A stretch of 64,000 nt of DNA from Propionibacterium acidifaciens DSM 21887 (GCF_000426605.1 NZ_AUFR01000009.1:38470-102469), one strand, 5' to 3'. Shown: positions 1 to 10,608, numbered from the stretch's first letter. The notes: a model not told the origin generated them from the sequence alone. Program-made: numbers and translations.

Positions 1-2169
1 GTCATTATTATCGGACGTCAATCCGGCGATGTCCTGCTGCCAGTCATCCGCAACGCTCTTCCAGTCAACGTCTCGCCTCTTCTCCCCTGACCAGACACCC
101 CAATAATCAGGATCGTCAGATTTCGGACGGTACTCCTCCGGAATTTCATCGATTTCGACCAGCACTGGCAGTTCGGAGGCCCATCCGAGCAGTACGGCCT
201 GCCGAGAGGGCAGGGAGGGGAGATCGTGCAGCAAGCCACTCAGACTGTCAGGAAGCAGCCTACTCACCAGTTCTTGATCCTTGTCATTGCTGATTCGATG
301 GAGCAGGAAAGAGTTACACTGGGACAGCACCGTTGGAGAGAGCTCGCTTGGCCGCTGGGACGAGAGAACCATCCCCAAACCGAATTTTCTGCCCTCTCGG
401 GCGATCTTCTCGAAGACCTTGCAGCAGACTGCGGCAACGGATTGATTGTCGGGGTCATCACGATAACGCCTGACGAAGGTGTGCGCCTCTTCCATCACAA
501 GAACCGTCGGCAGGGTCTTCCCACCGTTGAGTCTCCTGTAGCGCTGGAGCGCTTCGAGCGTCACTCGGGCGATGACGGCTGTCACCAAGTGCACTATTTC
601 TGCGGGGACGAGGGAAAGATCGATGATGGAAACAGGGACAGCTGCACTTCCATCGTCCCCGATGTATGACGCGAGCCAGTCTGAAAGGGACTCCTCTGAA
701 ATATTTCCGCCAGAGCCCGCGATCTGCTTCATCCGGGCATCCGAGAGCAGGGCCTTGATTCGTATGAGCATCGTCTCGACATAGTCTGAAACACCCATGA
801 GCTCGGCATTGGCCTCCACGCTGCGCAGCAATTGGTCACCCGTGAAGGGCAAGGGAAGATCAGCATCAATCGGGAGAGCATCGGAATCGCTACCACCGAA
901 TGCTTCGTAAGCCATCTTCGCAGTGCAAAGAAGAATATCAACCTCTTCCTTACTCAGGTTACAATTAGGGTGAGCAGGCTGACGAGAAGTTAACAAGGTG
1001 TTCATATTGTTGGAAAGTGATTCGATCATTTTGACTTCCCACTCCGAGAAAGAGCTCTGGACGGTGAGACCTTCTTTCCACTTCTCAATCATCTCAAAGA
1101 AGCCTTTTGCCTTGGGGAAACCCGACCACGGCGTTCCAGCATTTTTGGCCATTTGGATCAGACTCACGATCGTCCGCAGGTATCTTCTCATCTCCTGCCG
1201 AGAAGAAGTGTTTTCATCAACAGATCCATCCTTGACCGTCCTCAGCGCTTGCACCAAGGTGGGACGTTGGGTCTTCGCTGTCGCCTGGGCGAATGCGCTC
1301 CATTCCGCACTGTTCCAGAGCCAGAGCGGCACACGGAGTTGATCGGCTCCTTCCCCAGTCTCAACGGCGAATCGACGCACCCCTTGTATGTCATCGAACG
1401 CATGCGAGTACTCTCCGTTGGGGTCGAGGATGATGAACCTCGCATTCGGATTCCTCTCATCCCCGCACTCGCGTTGAGCCGCCTCAAGAGACCAGCGGAT
1501 GAGACCGGCGACCGAACAGGATTTTCCGCTTCCCGTGTTCCCCAAGACGGCGAGATGACGACCGAACAGACGATCCGGGTCGATTCTGACCTCAGCGTTC
1601 GCAGCGAGAGGGCTGGTGCCGATACGCACCCGTCGATTCACCCCGGACTCAACGATCGCTCGCAGCTGACGTTGAGTGGGAAGCAGGACCTCATCACCGA
1701 CTGCAGGGTAGGTGCTCATCCCTCGGGTGAAGCTATAGGAATTTTCATTTTCTGGTTCACTGGCTTGTTGAGGCCTATTCATCGGGGTTGGATCACGATC
1801 GCCATCCCCAGGCACAACGTCGTCTGCAGACGCTGCGAATAAGCCTCGTTGCAGTGTACCCAGCGGGTTGAGACTCAGTTTGCGCACCGGGTACGGGAGA
1901 TCAACGAGACCGAAATCCTGCATTCCCCTGCGTTTGGGGAACTGGGAGGGCTGAACCGTGATCCATTGGATCTGGCCCACCATGTAGCCATCACTCGTGC
2001 CGACCAAGACGTAACCGTTGAGACGGGGGAAGGGTCTGGGGATGCCCGTGTTGAGAGCGATGTCCTCTGGCGCTTCGATGTCCAACGAGACTCTGATCTC
2101 ATCCGAGGAGACGAAGTCAACCGTTCCGATGCGCAGGGCACCAGCATAAGCAATCGGTGTTGCACTCAT
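1..2169 (-). CDS. herA: HerA-type hexameric ATPase/translocase, 3' end beyond window
   Basis: The reading frame is open from an ATG at 2169 to the left edge (723 codons, no stop seen), so the C-terminus is missing or nearly complete. Residues 1-90 look like the beta-rich HAS-barrel of HerA proteins. Walker A is GNTGSGKS (residues 210-217) and Walker B is VLVMEEAH (about 556-562), followed by SSQRPSEL as the sensor region. HerA proteins are DNA-pumping hexameric ATPases. Its ATG overlaps the stop of the upstream SIR2 gene (ATGA), which implies translational coupling. SIR2-HerA is a known two-gene anti-phage pair in which HerA assembles with the NAD-consuming SIR2 subunit. Family call secure; a defence role is inferred from the partner and the BREX context. 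Confidence 0.93.
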   Translation of the reverse strand, partial: MSATPIAYAGALRIGTVDFVSSDEIRVSLDIEAPEDIALNTGIPRPFPRLNGYVLVGTSDGYMVGQIQWITVQPSQFPKRRGMQDFGLVDLPYPVRKLSLNPLGTLQRGLFAASADDVVPGDGDRDPTPMNRPQQASEPENENSYSFTRGMSTYPAVGDEVLLPTQRQLRAIVESGVNRRVRIGTSPLAANAEVRIDPDRLFGRHLAVLGNTGSGKSCSVAGLIRWSLEAAQRECGDERNPNARFIILDPNGEYSHAFDDIQGVRRFAVETGEGADQLRVPLWLWNSAEWSAFAQATAKTQRPTLVQALRTVKDGSVDENTSSRQEMRRYLRTIVSLIQMAKNAGTPWSGFPKAKGFFEMIEKWKEGLTVQSSFSEWEVKMIESLSNNMNTLLTSRQPAHPNCNLSKEEVDILLCTAKMAYEAFGGSDSDALPIDADLPLPFTGDQLLRSVEANAELMGVSDYVETMLIRIKALLSDARMKQIAGSGGNISEESLSDWLASYIGDDGSAAVPVSIIDLSLVPAEIVHLVTAVIARVTLEALQRYRRLNGGKTLPTVLVMEEAHTFVRRYRDDPDNQSVAAVCCKVFEKIAREGRKFGLGMVLSSQRPSELSPTVLSQCNSFLLHRISNDKDQELVSRLLPDSLSGLLHDLPSLPSRQAVLLGWASELPVLVEIDEIPEEYRPKSDDPDYWGVWSGEKRRDVDWKSVADDWQQDIAGLTSDNND

Positions 2170-3518
2170 GACTCATCACCCGGCCCGGCCCCCTCCCGGC
2201 CTTTCTCCGCAGAAGGCTCTTCGGTCCCGAATCTCTGGCGGAGGAGCTCTGCCATCCGGAAGGTGGTGCGGTCTATCGCAGGTTTGGGAAGATAATTCTG
2301 TGTAAGCTTCGCGAGGTCAGCCAGATCCGGGCCAACCAGTAGGCTCATCTGCGCGCTTCGACCAATATTTTCATAGAATTTGATGATTCTGTTCGATGCA
2401 TCATCATGCGAGATGATGACCACATGCGTCGATGGGATGGTGAGCATGTCCCGGAGGACTCTGTTGATGTGGTCGTCGCCGAAACTGTACCCGTAAGTGA
2501 CAAGGGTGCTGTTTGGACGGCACAGAGCTCCTGCGAGATCGCGGAACATTTCCACGTAGGGGTACCCGGCGGTCTCCCTGTCCTTGCTCGAGTTCGGATA
2601 GATCATGAGCTGGAAGGCCGAGGCGCCGTTCAGCCCGGGAGCTTCGAGATATGGTTCCAGTGATTCTGCTCCGAACGGCAGACCAACCCGTCTGATGTCT
2701 TCCCCTGTCGTCACCCAGTCCACCGATCCATGCAGCTTGGTGAAATGAGCAACGCCTTCGAGGAATCGTGGTTCTCCTTTGATGCCGGGAGGATTGTAGT
2801 GCATGTCAAGATTCAGTCGTGATGACCGGAACACGGGTGCCAGCGTTCCGACGAAACGGTCCAGCAGATGCATGCCGGCGAGTTCAGCTCCGGCCTCAAT
2901 CAGGCGATCGTAGTTCGTGGTGAAGATGTGAAGACGCTCACGAGGTCCGCCTCTGCCGGCAAAGCTCATCAGGAAGGACACGAGAACATTGAATGCCTGT
3001 TCCCTCTTCTCGCTCACCGCGGTAGCTATCCCACGTTCGCTAGTCAGTATGCTTTGCGCGAACTCATTGATGGTCATGTCGATCTCTGAGCGGAGATCAT
3101 CGGTTCGGTCATGATCCAGTATTTCAAGACCTCGTAGCAGTTCATTGGCCACGCGCAACGCATCCTCGAGGTTCTCCCCGTTCCTCGACATGCGCTCAGC
3201 AGATTCTTTTGCGGCTTTGCTGATCTTGTCTCCACAAGTCTTGAACTTCGGCGTGTTCATCCCCGTTGCAGACTTACCTACTGCAAGGTGATGGACAGCG
3301 TGAGTGAGGCCAGACCCGGCGAGGAGTGACAGATGCTCGGACTGGAACAGTGAGGAGAGCCATGGTTCGATCCTCTTGCGAAGGTCTGGAACGCCAAGGT
3401 TCTCACCGAACCAGGATGACCGATTATCGCTGGTCACCCGAAAGCCATCTTCTCCATTCTGCTTGAACCGGATCGGCTTGGAGTCCTCACGAACCTTGAG
3501 AATGTTCTCAGCAGTCAT
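2166..3518 (-). CDS. SIR2-like NAD-hydrolase domain defence protein
   Basis: 450 residues. SIR2-family signatures are present: an AGSGLT nucleotide loop (67-72), TTNYD with the catalytic-type Asn202, KLHGSVDW with His263, and GYSFGDDHIN (343-352), which is typical of bacterial SIR2-like effector domains. Such proteins deplete NAD when phage infection is sensed. I start at the ATG at 3518 because it overlaps the pglX stop as ATGA; longer starts lie inside pglX. The gene ends in another ATGA overlap with herA. Base composition is lower in GC than brxC. It could act as a HerA-partnered stand-alone module or as an effector wired to BREX; the sequence does not distinguish these. Confidence 0.93.
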   Translation of the reverse strand: MTAENILKVREDSKPIRFKQNGEDGFRVTSDNRSSWFGENLGVPDLRKRIEPWLSSLFQSEHLSLLAGSGLTHAVHHLAVGKSATGMNTPKFKTCGDKISKAAKESAERMSRNGENLEDALRVANELLRGLEILDHDRTDDLRSEIDMTINEFAQSILTSERGIATAVSEKREQAFNVLVSFLMSFAGRGGPRERLHIFTTNYDRLIEAGAELAGMHLLDRFVGTLAPVFRSSRLNLDMHYNPPGIKGEPRFLEGVAHFTKLHGSVDWVTTGEDIRRVGLPFGAESLEPYLEAPGLNGASAFQLMIYPNSSKDRETAGYPYVEMFRDLAGALCRPNSTLVTYGYSFGDDHINRVLRDMLTIPSTHVVIISHDDASNRIIKFYENIGRSAQMSLLVGPDLADLAKLTQNYLPKPAIDRTTFRMAELLRQRFGTEEPSAEKGREGAGPGDES

Positions 3519-6500
3519 TTCTTGCTCTCCTCGGGCTGGAGCGGGTTGACGGGCCATGTCCACGTCTCGACGTCGTGACGTTTCTCCTCGATGGCCTTGA
3601 TTCTGACGAGGGCTTTGCCGAAGCGGAGGTAGTTGACCAGGACGCCGTCGTCCAGGTCAAGATCGAGGTTCCGGGTGGCCAGCGGGTAGAGGATGTCGCG
3701 CTCGTAGTCCTCGCATTCGAGCAGGTCCTTGCGGTACTTGTCGGCCCTCTTGAGGTTCGCACTCCTATCGGATCGTTCCAGTTGGTCGATCTCTGCACGG
3801 AGCTTGGTCTGGAATTCGCGAAGGTACTCGTTGAGCACGGTGTTCAGTGTCGCCGGGGTGTAGCGGTGCAGGTAGATCAGCGCGTTGAAGACGCCCTTGC
3901 CATCGGGGCGCGAGGAGAACATCCAGTAGATCGGGCGGTTCGAGTAGCGCTTGCAGTGGTCCTTGTAGAAGTCCCTCAGGAAGTACCGTCGCAGGGGTTT
4001 CCCGAGAACGGATTCGATGCATCGGACGTTCTCCTCGAGATTCGCCTCCCCGAAGGAGGCCTTGAGGAAGGTTCGGAAGCGGGCGACGATGTCATCCTCG
4101 AACCAGTCGTCCTGTGTCACGGGGATGACGTTGTCGTCGTCCGGCGCGAAGGTGGGCTCTGGTACCCGTGCCACGTAGTCTTGGATCGTCTCGCCCTGAC
4201 TGGCCAGGATGAGCCCGGGTTCATCGAGGCTGTAGCGGCCGAACATGCAGCCCACGGCGTAGGAGATGAGATCGCGGACCGCATCGGCCGCGAACAGCTC
4301 GCGGTATTCAGCCTCGCTACGTTCTTCGCCTTTGGCGGGGGCATAACGGAACCAGGGGTTCGAGGTCAGGGAGACGCGGTTGAGCGGAACCTCGGTCGGC
4401 ACCTCATCCTCCAAGCCGTAGACGCAGGTCCAGTAACGGTTGTTCTCTTCCTCCAGCTCTTGGGCCTCACGGCCAGCACGAGTCGAGTCATTCCACCAAC
4501 ACTCAAGAGCACCCTCGAGAGATTCATTGGGCTGAGTGCACTCCATCAGCGGCGAACCGACGAAGCCCCAAGAGAGCTCATATGAATTCCAGTCCCCACG
4601 AGACAACTCAATAAGACCATCAGCAATTGACGCACTTTTGGAATTATCATCGGGCACGCCGAAGTCAATGATGGGAAGTTCCGCAAGTTGACCGACTTCG
4701 AAGTGCATGGTTGCCGCAAGCGACTCGAGAATCCTCTGAGTAGCAGTCGAATTCAACAGCGCAAGCCTCTCAAGATCCGAGCCTAAAATGACTGGCGCCA
4801 CATCGTTCGGAATGAATCCTTCACTCGTAAAACGGAAAGAAGGCTCACCGCTCGACACTCGAGACCACGAGATCGCCGGCTTGAAGTAGGAGTCGATGTT
4901 CTGCGGGCGAGACTTCTGCTTCCCTCCCGCGTCACGGAACTCTTGAATCTCGGCGCCGTCATGCTCCCAGTTCACCACGTACTCCTGGTTGCCCCACCAC
5001 TTGCGGAAGGCGCCGCCCTTGAGGTGGGGGAACCACTTCGCACCGCTGGCGGCGGCCTCCTCGCGGGATGCGGCGGTGAAGCACGACTTGTCCCGGGAGA
5101 CCTCGAACCAGTGGCGCAGGAAACGCAAGTTGTCTCCAGTCTGGAGACCAACCCTCGGGGCGGCGATCTCGCCCAATGGGCTGCCCTCGGCGAAGACCCT
5201 CAGCATGGCGGGCGAGAGCCAGTAGGCGATGCGAGCGCCTGGGACACTGGCGAGTTCCCGGGCTGTCAAGATGAAGCGGGGAGCGCTCCCCCTCACCGCC
5301 TCTGCGAGCAGTTCCTCTTTCTCCGCTTCGGAACTCCCCTCGACCAGCCTGAGGTAGCAGGACTGTCTCTCAGGAGAGCGCCCCTGCTCGAGGATGAAGG
5401 CAGTGGTGGAGACCACCTCGCCCCCGATGGAGTCGAAGGCCCTCTCCCCCAGGTGCGCCATCGTCACCGGCGGGGCCGAGCTCAGGATGCGGCGTCGCAG
5501 CTCCTCGAAGGATCCGAGGAACATCCAGCCCTGCATCGTGATCATCGCGACCAGCCCGTGGCCGCCCTCGGCCAGCGCGAGGCACCGTTCGATGAAGGCG
5601 GCGAAGAGATCGGCCTTGGCCGCCGGGTGGTGCGTCTTCCCCCAGTCCGACAGGACCGCATCCATGTTCTTGCTGCCCATGTACGGCGGATTGGTCACCA
5701 CGACGGCGTACTCGCGGGCGAGGTACTCGGCCTGGCACAGCACCTGTTCGGCGCGTTCTCTCAGGTTCGCACCGACCAGAGTGTCAGAGTCGAGATCTTC
5801 CGCCTGCGCCTTGGCAACTGCCAGTGTCTCGGAGTCGGGGCTGATCAGTGAGCCCAGCATGTCAGCATGGCGGAAGCACTGCCAGAAGTCCTCCTCGGCC
5901 CGGCGGTCGCCGCCGGCGCTGACGAGGCGGTCCAGCTCGTCCGGGGTGAACTCGGCCGACTCGATGACACGGATCCGGGGCTGGACGTGCGTGCGCAGGA
6001 AGCGGCGCTGCCGGGCCCGGGCCTTCATCATGAGCGCGAACGCCGCGAGCGCCCCGGCGCGGCCGTCGATCTCGGTGCCGCGCAGATTGTGGGTGAGGAT
6101 CAGCTCGGGGATCTCGGAGGGCGCGTAGCCCTCCTCCTCGTAGATCTCGTAGAGCAGGTCGAAGGCGTAGGTGAGCATGTGCCCCGAACCGCAGGCCGGG
6201 TCCATCACCGTCAGCTCCTCGGGCCGCTCGATCCGCAGGAAGTCCTCCTCGCCGGTCGGCTCGATGTAGTACTCCATCCGACCGCCCAGGGCCGACTCGG
6301 GGTGGTTGAGCAGCCACAGACGGCCAACAGAGTTCTGCACCAGATAGCGGACGATCCAGTCCGGGGTGAAGAGCTGGGTCGCGGCGGGGATCTCGTCGGG
6401 GCCGGCCTTCTTGTTCCTCTTGAAGCCGGCGAAGACCTCGTTCTTGCGTTCGGAGATGTAGAACTGGTAGAGCCAGCCGATCACCTCGACGTCCTGGCAG

Positions 6501-7096
6501 TCCTCGACCGTGAGGGTCTCGACCGCCGTGGCCCGCACCGAGCCGTCGGCCAGCAGGTTGCCGGGCATGAGCAGGCTCGTGAAGCTGCCGTCGGCGGCGA
6601 ACATGAAGGGCATGGCCCGGTGCCAGAAGGCGCAGTGGGCGGCCAGGATCAGCCCGTAGGCCTCGCCCTGCGCGTCGTGGCTGGTCAGGGTTCCGTCGAG
6701 CAGGCCGGTGATGCGTTCCACCTGCGCCGGGCGGGTGAAGACATCGGGGTCGAACTCGCCGCGTTTGGCCGCCGCCAGCACTGCCGGTTGGCCGCTCGCT
6801 CGGCCCGCCTCGGGCGAGACGACGGGCGTGGGCGTGCACCGGTTGGCGTCCATGAAGCGCAGGGCGACGATCCGGTTGAACCATGCGTAGGCCTGCTCCT
6901 CGACGATGCGCCGTCGCCCCTCCCGGCCCCCGCCGTGGCGGGCGATGGCGTCCTCGAGTTCTCCGACCGCACCGGGGGCCTCGACCCGTGCGGTCGAGGC
7001 CGGGGCGAGCGCGGCCATGAGCCGGGCCTCGACCTCTGCGATGAGCCCGCTGCGGGCCGAGGCCGCGAAGGCTTCGAGTTTCTTCGTGTCGATCAC
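3515..7096 (-). CDS. pglX: BREX adenine-specific DNA methyltransferase PglX
   Basis: 1193 residues, the usual size of PglX. The N6-adenine methyltransferase core shows SAM motif I DPACGSGHML (299-308) and catalytic NPPY (469-472). In BREX this enzyme marks host DNA at a non-palindromic site so that the system can tell self from phage. The C-terminal half would carry target recognition. The DNA encoding about residues 725-845 (roughly 4560-4920) is much richer in A+T than the rest of the gene, suggesting exchange of the specificity segment. The ATG overlaps the brxC stop, and the stop overlaps the SIR2 start, both as ATGA. Confidence 0.96.
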   Translation of the reverse strand: MIDTKKLEAFAASARSGLIAEVEARLMAALAPASTARVEAPGAVGELEDAIARHGGGREGRRRIVEEQAYAWFNRIVALRFMDANRCTPTPVVSPEAGRASGQPAVLAAAKRGEFDPDVFTRPAQVERITGLLDGTLTSHDAQGEAYGLILAAHCAFWHRAMPFMFAADGSFTSLLMPGNLLADGSVRATAVETLTVEDCQDVEVIGWLYQFYISERKNEVFAGFKRNKKAGPDEIPAATQLFTPDWIVRYLVQNSVGRLWLLNHPESALGGRMEYYIEPTGEEDFLRIERPEELTVMDPACGSGHMLTYAFDLLYEIYEEEGYAPSEIPELILTHNLRGTEIDGRAGALAAFALMMKARARQRRFLRTHVQPRIRVIESAEFTPDELDRLVSAGGDRRAEEDFWQCFRHADMLGSLISPDSETLAVAKAQAEDLDSDTLVGANLRERAEQVLCQAEYLAREYAVVVTNPPYMGSKNMDAVLSDWGKTHHPAAKADLFAAFIERCLALAEGGHGLVAMITMQGWMFLGSFEELRRRILSSAPPVTMAHLGERAFDSIGGEVVSTTAFILEQGRSPERQSCYLRLVEGSSEAEKEELLAEAVRGSAPRFILTARELASVPGARIAYWLSPAMLRVFAEGSPLGEIAAPRVGLQTGDNLRFLRHWFEVSRDKSCFTAASREEAAASGAKWFPHLKGGAFRKWWGNQEYVVNWEHDGAEIQEFRDAGGKQKSRPQNIDSYFKPAISWSRVSSGEPSFRFTSEGFIPNDVAPVILGSDLERLALLNSTATQRILESLAATMHFEVGQLAELPIIDFGVPDDNSKSASIADGLIELSRGDWNSYELSWGFVGSPLMECTQPNESLEGALECWWNDSTRAGREAQELEEENNRYWTCVYGLEDEVPTEVPLNRVSLTSNPWFRYAPAKGEERSEAEYRELFAADAVRDLISYAVGCMFGRYSLDEPGLILASQGETIQDYVARVPEPTFAPDDDNVIPVTQDDWFEDDIVARFRTFLKASFGEANLEENVRCIESVLGKPLRRYFLRDFYKDHCKRYSNRPIYWMFSSRPDGKGVFNALIYLHRYTPATLNTVLNEYLREFQTKLRAEIDQLERSDRSANLKRADKYRKDLLECEDYERDILYPLATRNLDLDLDDGVLVNYLRFGKALVRIKAIEEKRHDVETWTWPVNPLQPEESKK

Positions 7097-10000
7097 AGCG
7101 AGACCTGCTTCCCGGAGTCGATGGCCTCGTGCAGGATGGCGCGCAGCTCCTCGAGGTAGGCGTCGGCGTCGGCGGTGGTGCGCAGCAGCCTGGCCCGGGG
7201 CCTCGGCAGGCGACGGATCGGGACGATGGGCCGGGGCGGGGCGGCCGGCTCGTCAGAGCCCTGCTCCCGGTGCGGGCGGGCCGTCTCGACGAGTGAGAGC
7301 AGTTCGGTGTAGCCGTCCTCGTCGAAGTCGTTCGCGATCTGGCGGATGAGCGGCACCGAGGCGGCATCGGCGATCCTGACCTGGACGCTGCTGCCCGCAT
7401 CTTCGACCCCGGCGCGGGCCTCGTCGGTGGTCTCGGCCCAGGCGGCGCTGCCGCGGATGGCCGCCACCCGTGCGTTGACCACGGCGGCGGCCTTCTCGCG
7501 CTCGTCGTCGAGCACCCGGCCGAGACCCCTCCGCAGCGCCGCTGCGGTCTCCTTGAGCCGGTTGATGCCCTGCCCGCGCAGGATCCGCGGATCGTCCAGC
7601 AGGGCCTGGACCCTCTCGGCCTGCCCGTCATGGAGATAGGCGAGATTGTCGCGGTTGGCGCCCACCAGCCGCATCGCGTCGTCGTAGATGCCCTTCTGGG
7701 GGCTGGCCAGGAAGTGGCGCACCGGGTCGATGGCGTTCTCCTTGGCGTCCAGCAGATCGTCCGCATGGGCGGGTAGTTCCTCGAGGTACCACTCGGTGGG
7801 CTTCTCGAGGGTCCGGTCGAGCAGAGCGAGGGGCTCGTCGAGCAGCCTCATGAACGGGTACGTGCCGGCGTAGGCGTCGTGCGTCGTCCGCAGATCGCGG
7901 CGCTCCTCGGCAAGGGCACTCTTGACTTGGGATGCCAGCTCCGAGGGATCGGCCGGCAGCTCGCCCCGGGAGAAGAACTCCTGGGCGAAGGCGCGAACGC
8001 GCTGCACCGCGGCCGGGTCGAACCGGCGCTGCCGGGTCACGACGATGCCTGCGTGCTTGTGACCGTTGCACAGGGCCTCGGGAAGCTCGGTGCGCTTGAG
8101 CCTGCGCCCGTCCAGGGAGAGCGCGACCTGCGATGTGGTGCACAGCCTGGTGACGGCGCACAGGATCGCCGCCAGCGGCCAGCCGTAGGGCTTGTCCTCG
8201 AAGCTCTCCACGATTCCCCTGACGGTGACGGTGGCATTGAGCCGGTGCTGGGCGGTGATGAAGGCCACCACCTCGTCGGCCGCCGGCTGGAGCCTGTCCT
8301 CGCCGCGGTCGATCATGGCGGGATCCTCCTCGGCGAACCGGGTGATGTCCGGCTCGGCGTAGTTGATCCCGTCCAGGAGCGAGAGCTGGGTGTAGGTGCG
8401 GTCGACGAGCTGGGCCATGGCCTCGTCGATGCGGTCCTTCGGGCCGACCGCCCGCACATTGATCTGGGCTCCGTTGATGATGAATTCGGCCCGTTCGATG
8501 GCCTCCCTGACCCGTCCGACCAGCTCTCGGCGGCGTTCCTGGTTGAGTCGGCTCTTGGCGTCGAGGATGTGGCGCTGGGTCTCGGTCAGCGACGAGGAGC
8601 GCCGGCGCCGCGCATATTTGTCCGTCTGCACGTGCAGGCGCAGGTCGGCGTACAGCCGCGGGTCGTCGGGCAGCAGCACCCGTACCTCGTCGCGCCCCAT
8701 GGACTGCGCCATGACGACCTCGCGCGGCTGCCCCAGCGCCGGGGAGACGTAGTGGACGGCGAGCGGATGGGCGCGGCTGTAGAGGACGTCGTCAAGCCGC
8801 AGCTCGTACTTGAAGTCGCGTCCGGTCGGCGTGTGGCGGAAGGTCGTGGACTTCACCACGTCGTCACTGATGATCGTGGACAGGAGCTTGGAGACCTCCG
8901 CCGGGCCGATGTCGGTGTTCTTGATCTCCTGCTCGATCTCCTGCTCCTCGTCGGTCAGGTATTCGTACGCGGTACCGGCGCGCTGCACATAACTCCGCCC
9001 CTCCAGCAGGTCGAGGGCCCCGGTGATCCTGCTGGTGAGCCCGGCGATGTCCTGGTCGAAGCGGTCGTAGAGCAGCACGGTGAGGTTGCGGGCCGTTGCG
9101 GTGAAGCCGTCGACGTATTTGACGAGGAACAGGGCCTTGAGCAGGCGGATCGCGATCGTGGAGGTCTCGGAGCCGGAGGGCAGCTGCTTCTCGGCCTCCA
9201 GGATGTTGCGGATCGCGGCGGCCTTCACGGTCTGACCGATGCCCGAGAACATGAGGTCGAAGGGCGCCACGGCGCCGACGGGCTCGTCCGCGAGCTCCTT
9301 CGCCACGTCCTGGATGACGCCCAGCATGGAGCGCTCGCCGACCGAGGCGTGGCGGCCCTCGAACACGTTGTGCCCCGACAGGCCGACCAGCGCCGCCTGG
9401 AAGAGCGGGAACTGGTAGGGCACGAAGGGATAGCTGCCGGTGAAGTGCTCCCGGCCCTGATAGTTGCGGTAGGTCTTGGCCCCGTCCGCGAAGTCGAACA
9501 GGGTGCGGAAGTTCGCGCGCTGGGCGTCGTACAGCGCGTCGAGCTCGGCCTCGCCGTCGGCGTTCTTGCCGAGCAGGCGCTTCTCGATGACCTCCTCGAC
9601 ATCGCGGCTGGTCAGTTTCATGCGGGTGGCGAAGCGGGCCTGGATCTTGGAGAAGTCGTTGGCCTGCCATGTGGTGCGGTCGCCGATGACCCCGTCCATG
9701 TCCTCCTGGCTGGTGACGCACACCCACGCCCTGCCGCCGCACTTCGTGTTGAGGGATTCGACGATGGTCTGGAGGTTGAGCATGAGTTTCGTGTCGGAGC
9801 CGATGAACTGGCCCACCTCGTCGGCCAGGAACAGCAGCCGACGATCCGCGGGGCGCTCGGCCAGCCACTGGGCGACCTCGTCGGCGAAGTCCTCGATGGA
9901 CAGGGTGAACCGCTCCTCGTAGCGGGCGAGGATGTTCTCGGTGGGCGGCTCCCCGGTCACCTTCGCCCAGGCCTGCGTGACATTGCGCTCCTGCAGGATG

Positions 10001-10608
10001 CCCTCCTCGCGGCCCTGCTCCCAGGGCACCGAGGCGATCTCGGCGAAGGCCTCGCGGAAGCGCCCCAGCAGGCCGCGGCGGTCGAGGTCGCGTTCGAAGC
10101 GGGCCACCGACGGCTCGCCAGAGTAGTAGCCGCGGGCCTCGTTGAACACCTTGACGAAGACCTGCAGCAGGGCGTCGGTCTGGTTCTTGTCGATGAGCGG
10201 CGCCTTCTGGTCGATGTTGAACAGCAGGCAGGTGGCGGGAATGCGCGCCACCCTCGCCAGCGAGGCGGCGAGCATGGAATCGCCCTCGGCCTTGGCGGTG
10301 AAGGCGTCGACGACCGACCCACGAGGATGATCCTGGCCCGGCACATCGCCCAGCAGGTGGGCGAGCATCTTGAGCAGGTGCGATTTTCCGGAGCCGAAGA
10401 AACCGGAGATCCACACGCCGTTGCCGCCGCCGTAGACCGGGGCGGTGTAGGCCTCCAGCAGATCGGACAGGGCGGCGGCGGTCTCGCCGGTGAGCACGTA
10501 CTCGTCGATCTCGGTCGCCAGATGCTCGGCGTCGTCGGCCTTGATGACGCCCTCGATCGGACGGGCGATGTCCTTGGCGAAGATGCTGCCGATCGTGACG
10601 TCGCTCAT
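7093..10608 (-). CDS. brxC: BREX P-loop ATPase BrxC
   Basis: 1171 residues with an N-terminal P-loop GFFGSGKSHLLKML (69-82) and a hydrophobic strand ending LLFLADEVGQF as the Walker B region. The length and start (MSDVTIGSIFAKDIARPIEG) match the large BrxC/PglY-type proteins, ATPases required for BREX methylation and exclusion. Its ATG overlaps the end of brxB and its TGA overlaps the start of pglX, so stoichiometry is probably set by coupled translation. High-GC codon use is like the chromosome, unlike the downstream SIR2 gene. The exact biochemical role of BrxC remains unclear in general. Confidence 0.96.
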   Translation of the reverse strand: MSDVTIGSIFAKDIARPIEGVIKADDAEHLATEIDEYVLTGETAAALSDLLEAYTAPVYGGGNGVWISGFFGSGKSHLLKMLAHLLGDVPGQDHPRGSVVDAFTAKAEGDSMLAASLARVARIPATCLLFNIDQKAPLIDKNQTDALLQVFVKVFNEARGYYSGEPSVARFERDLDRRGLLGRFREAFAEIASVPWEQGREEGILQERNVTQAWAKVTGEPPTENILARYEERFTLSIEDFADEVAQWLAERPADRRLLFLADEVGQFIGSDTKLMLNLQTIVESLNTKCGGRAWVCVTSQEDMDGVIGDRTTWQANDFSKIQARFATRMKLTSRDVEEVIEKRLLGKNADGEAELDALYDAQRANFRTLFDFADGAKTYRNYQGREHFTGSYPFVPYQFPLFQAALVGLSGHNVFEGRHASVGERSMLGVIQDVAKELADEPVGAVAPFDLMFSGIGQTVKAAAIRNILEAEKQLPSGSETSTIAIRLLKALFLVKYVDGFTATARNLTVLLYDRFDQDIAGLTSRITGALDLLEGRSYVQRAGTAYEYLTDEEQEIEQEIKNTDIGPAEVSKLLSTIISDDVVKSTTFRHTPTGRDFKYELRLDDVLYSRAHPLAVHYVSPALGQPREVVMAQSMGRDEVRVLLPDDPRLYADLRLHVQTDKYARRRRSSSLTETQRHILDAKSRLNQERRRELVGRVREAIERAEFIINGAQINVRAVGPKDRIDEAMAQLVDRTYTQLSLLDGINYAEPDITRFAEEDPAMIDRGEDRLQPAADEVVAFITAQHRLNATVTVRGIVESFEDKPYGWPLAAILCAVTRLCTTSQVALSLDGRRLKRTELPEALCNGHKHAGIVVTRQRRFDPAAVQRVRAFAQEFFSRGELPADPSELASQVKSALAEERRDLRTTHDAYAGTYPFMRLLDEPLALLDRTLEKPTEWYLEELPAHADDLLDAKENAIDPVRHFLASPQKGIYDDAMRLVGANRDNLAYLHDGQAERVQALLDDPRILRGQGINRLKETAAALRRGLGRVLDDEREKAAAVVNARVAAIRGSAAWAETTDEARAGVEDAGSSVQVRIADAASVPLIRQIANDFDEDGYTELLSLVETARPHREQGSDEPAAPPRPIVPIRRLPRPRARLLRTTADADAYLEELRAILHEAIDSGKQVSL

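Noticed and set aside
1832..1852. Copy of the GAGGCTTATTCACAG element end inside herA
   Set aside because: 19 of 21 bases match, but it is in-frame within a continuous HerA coding sequence; treated as chance.
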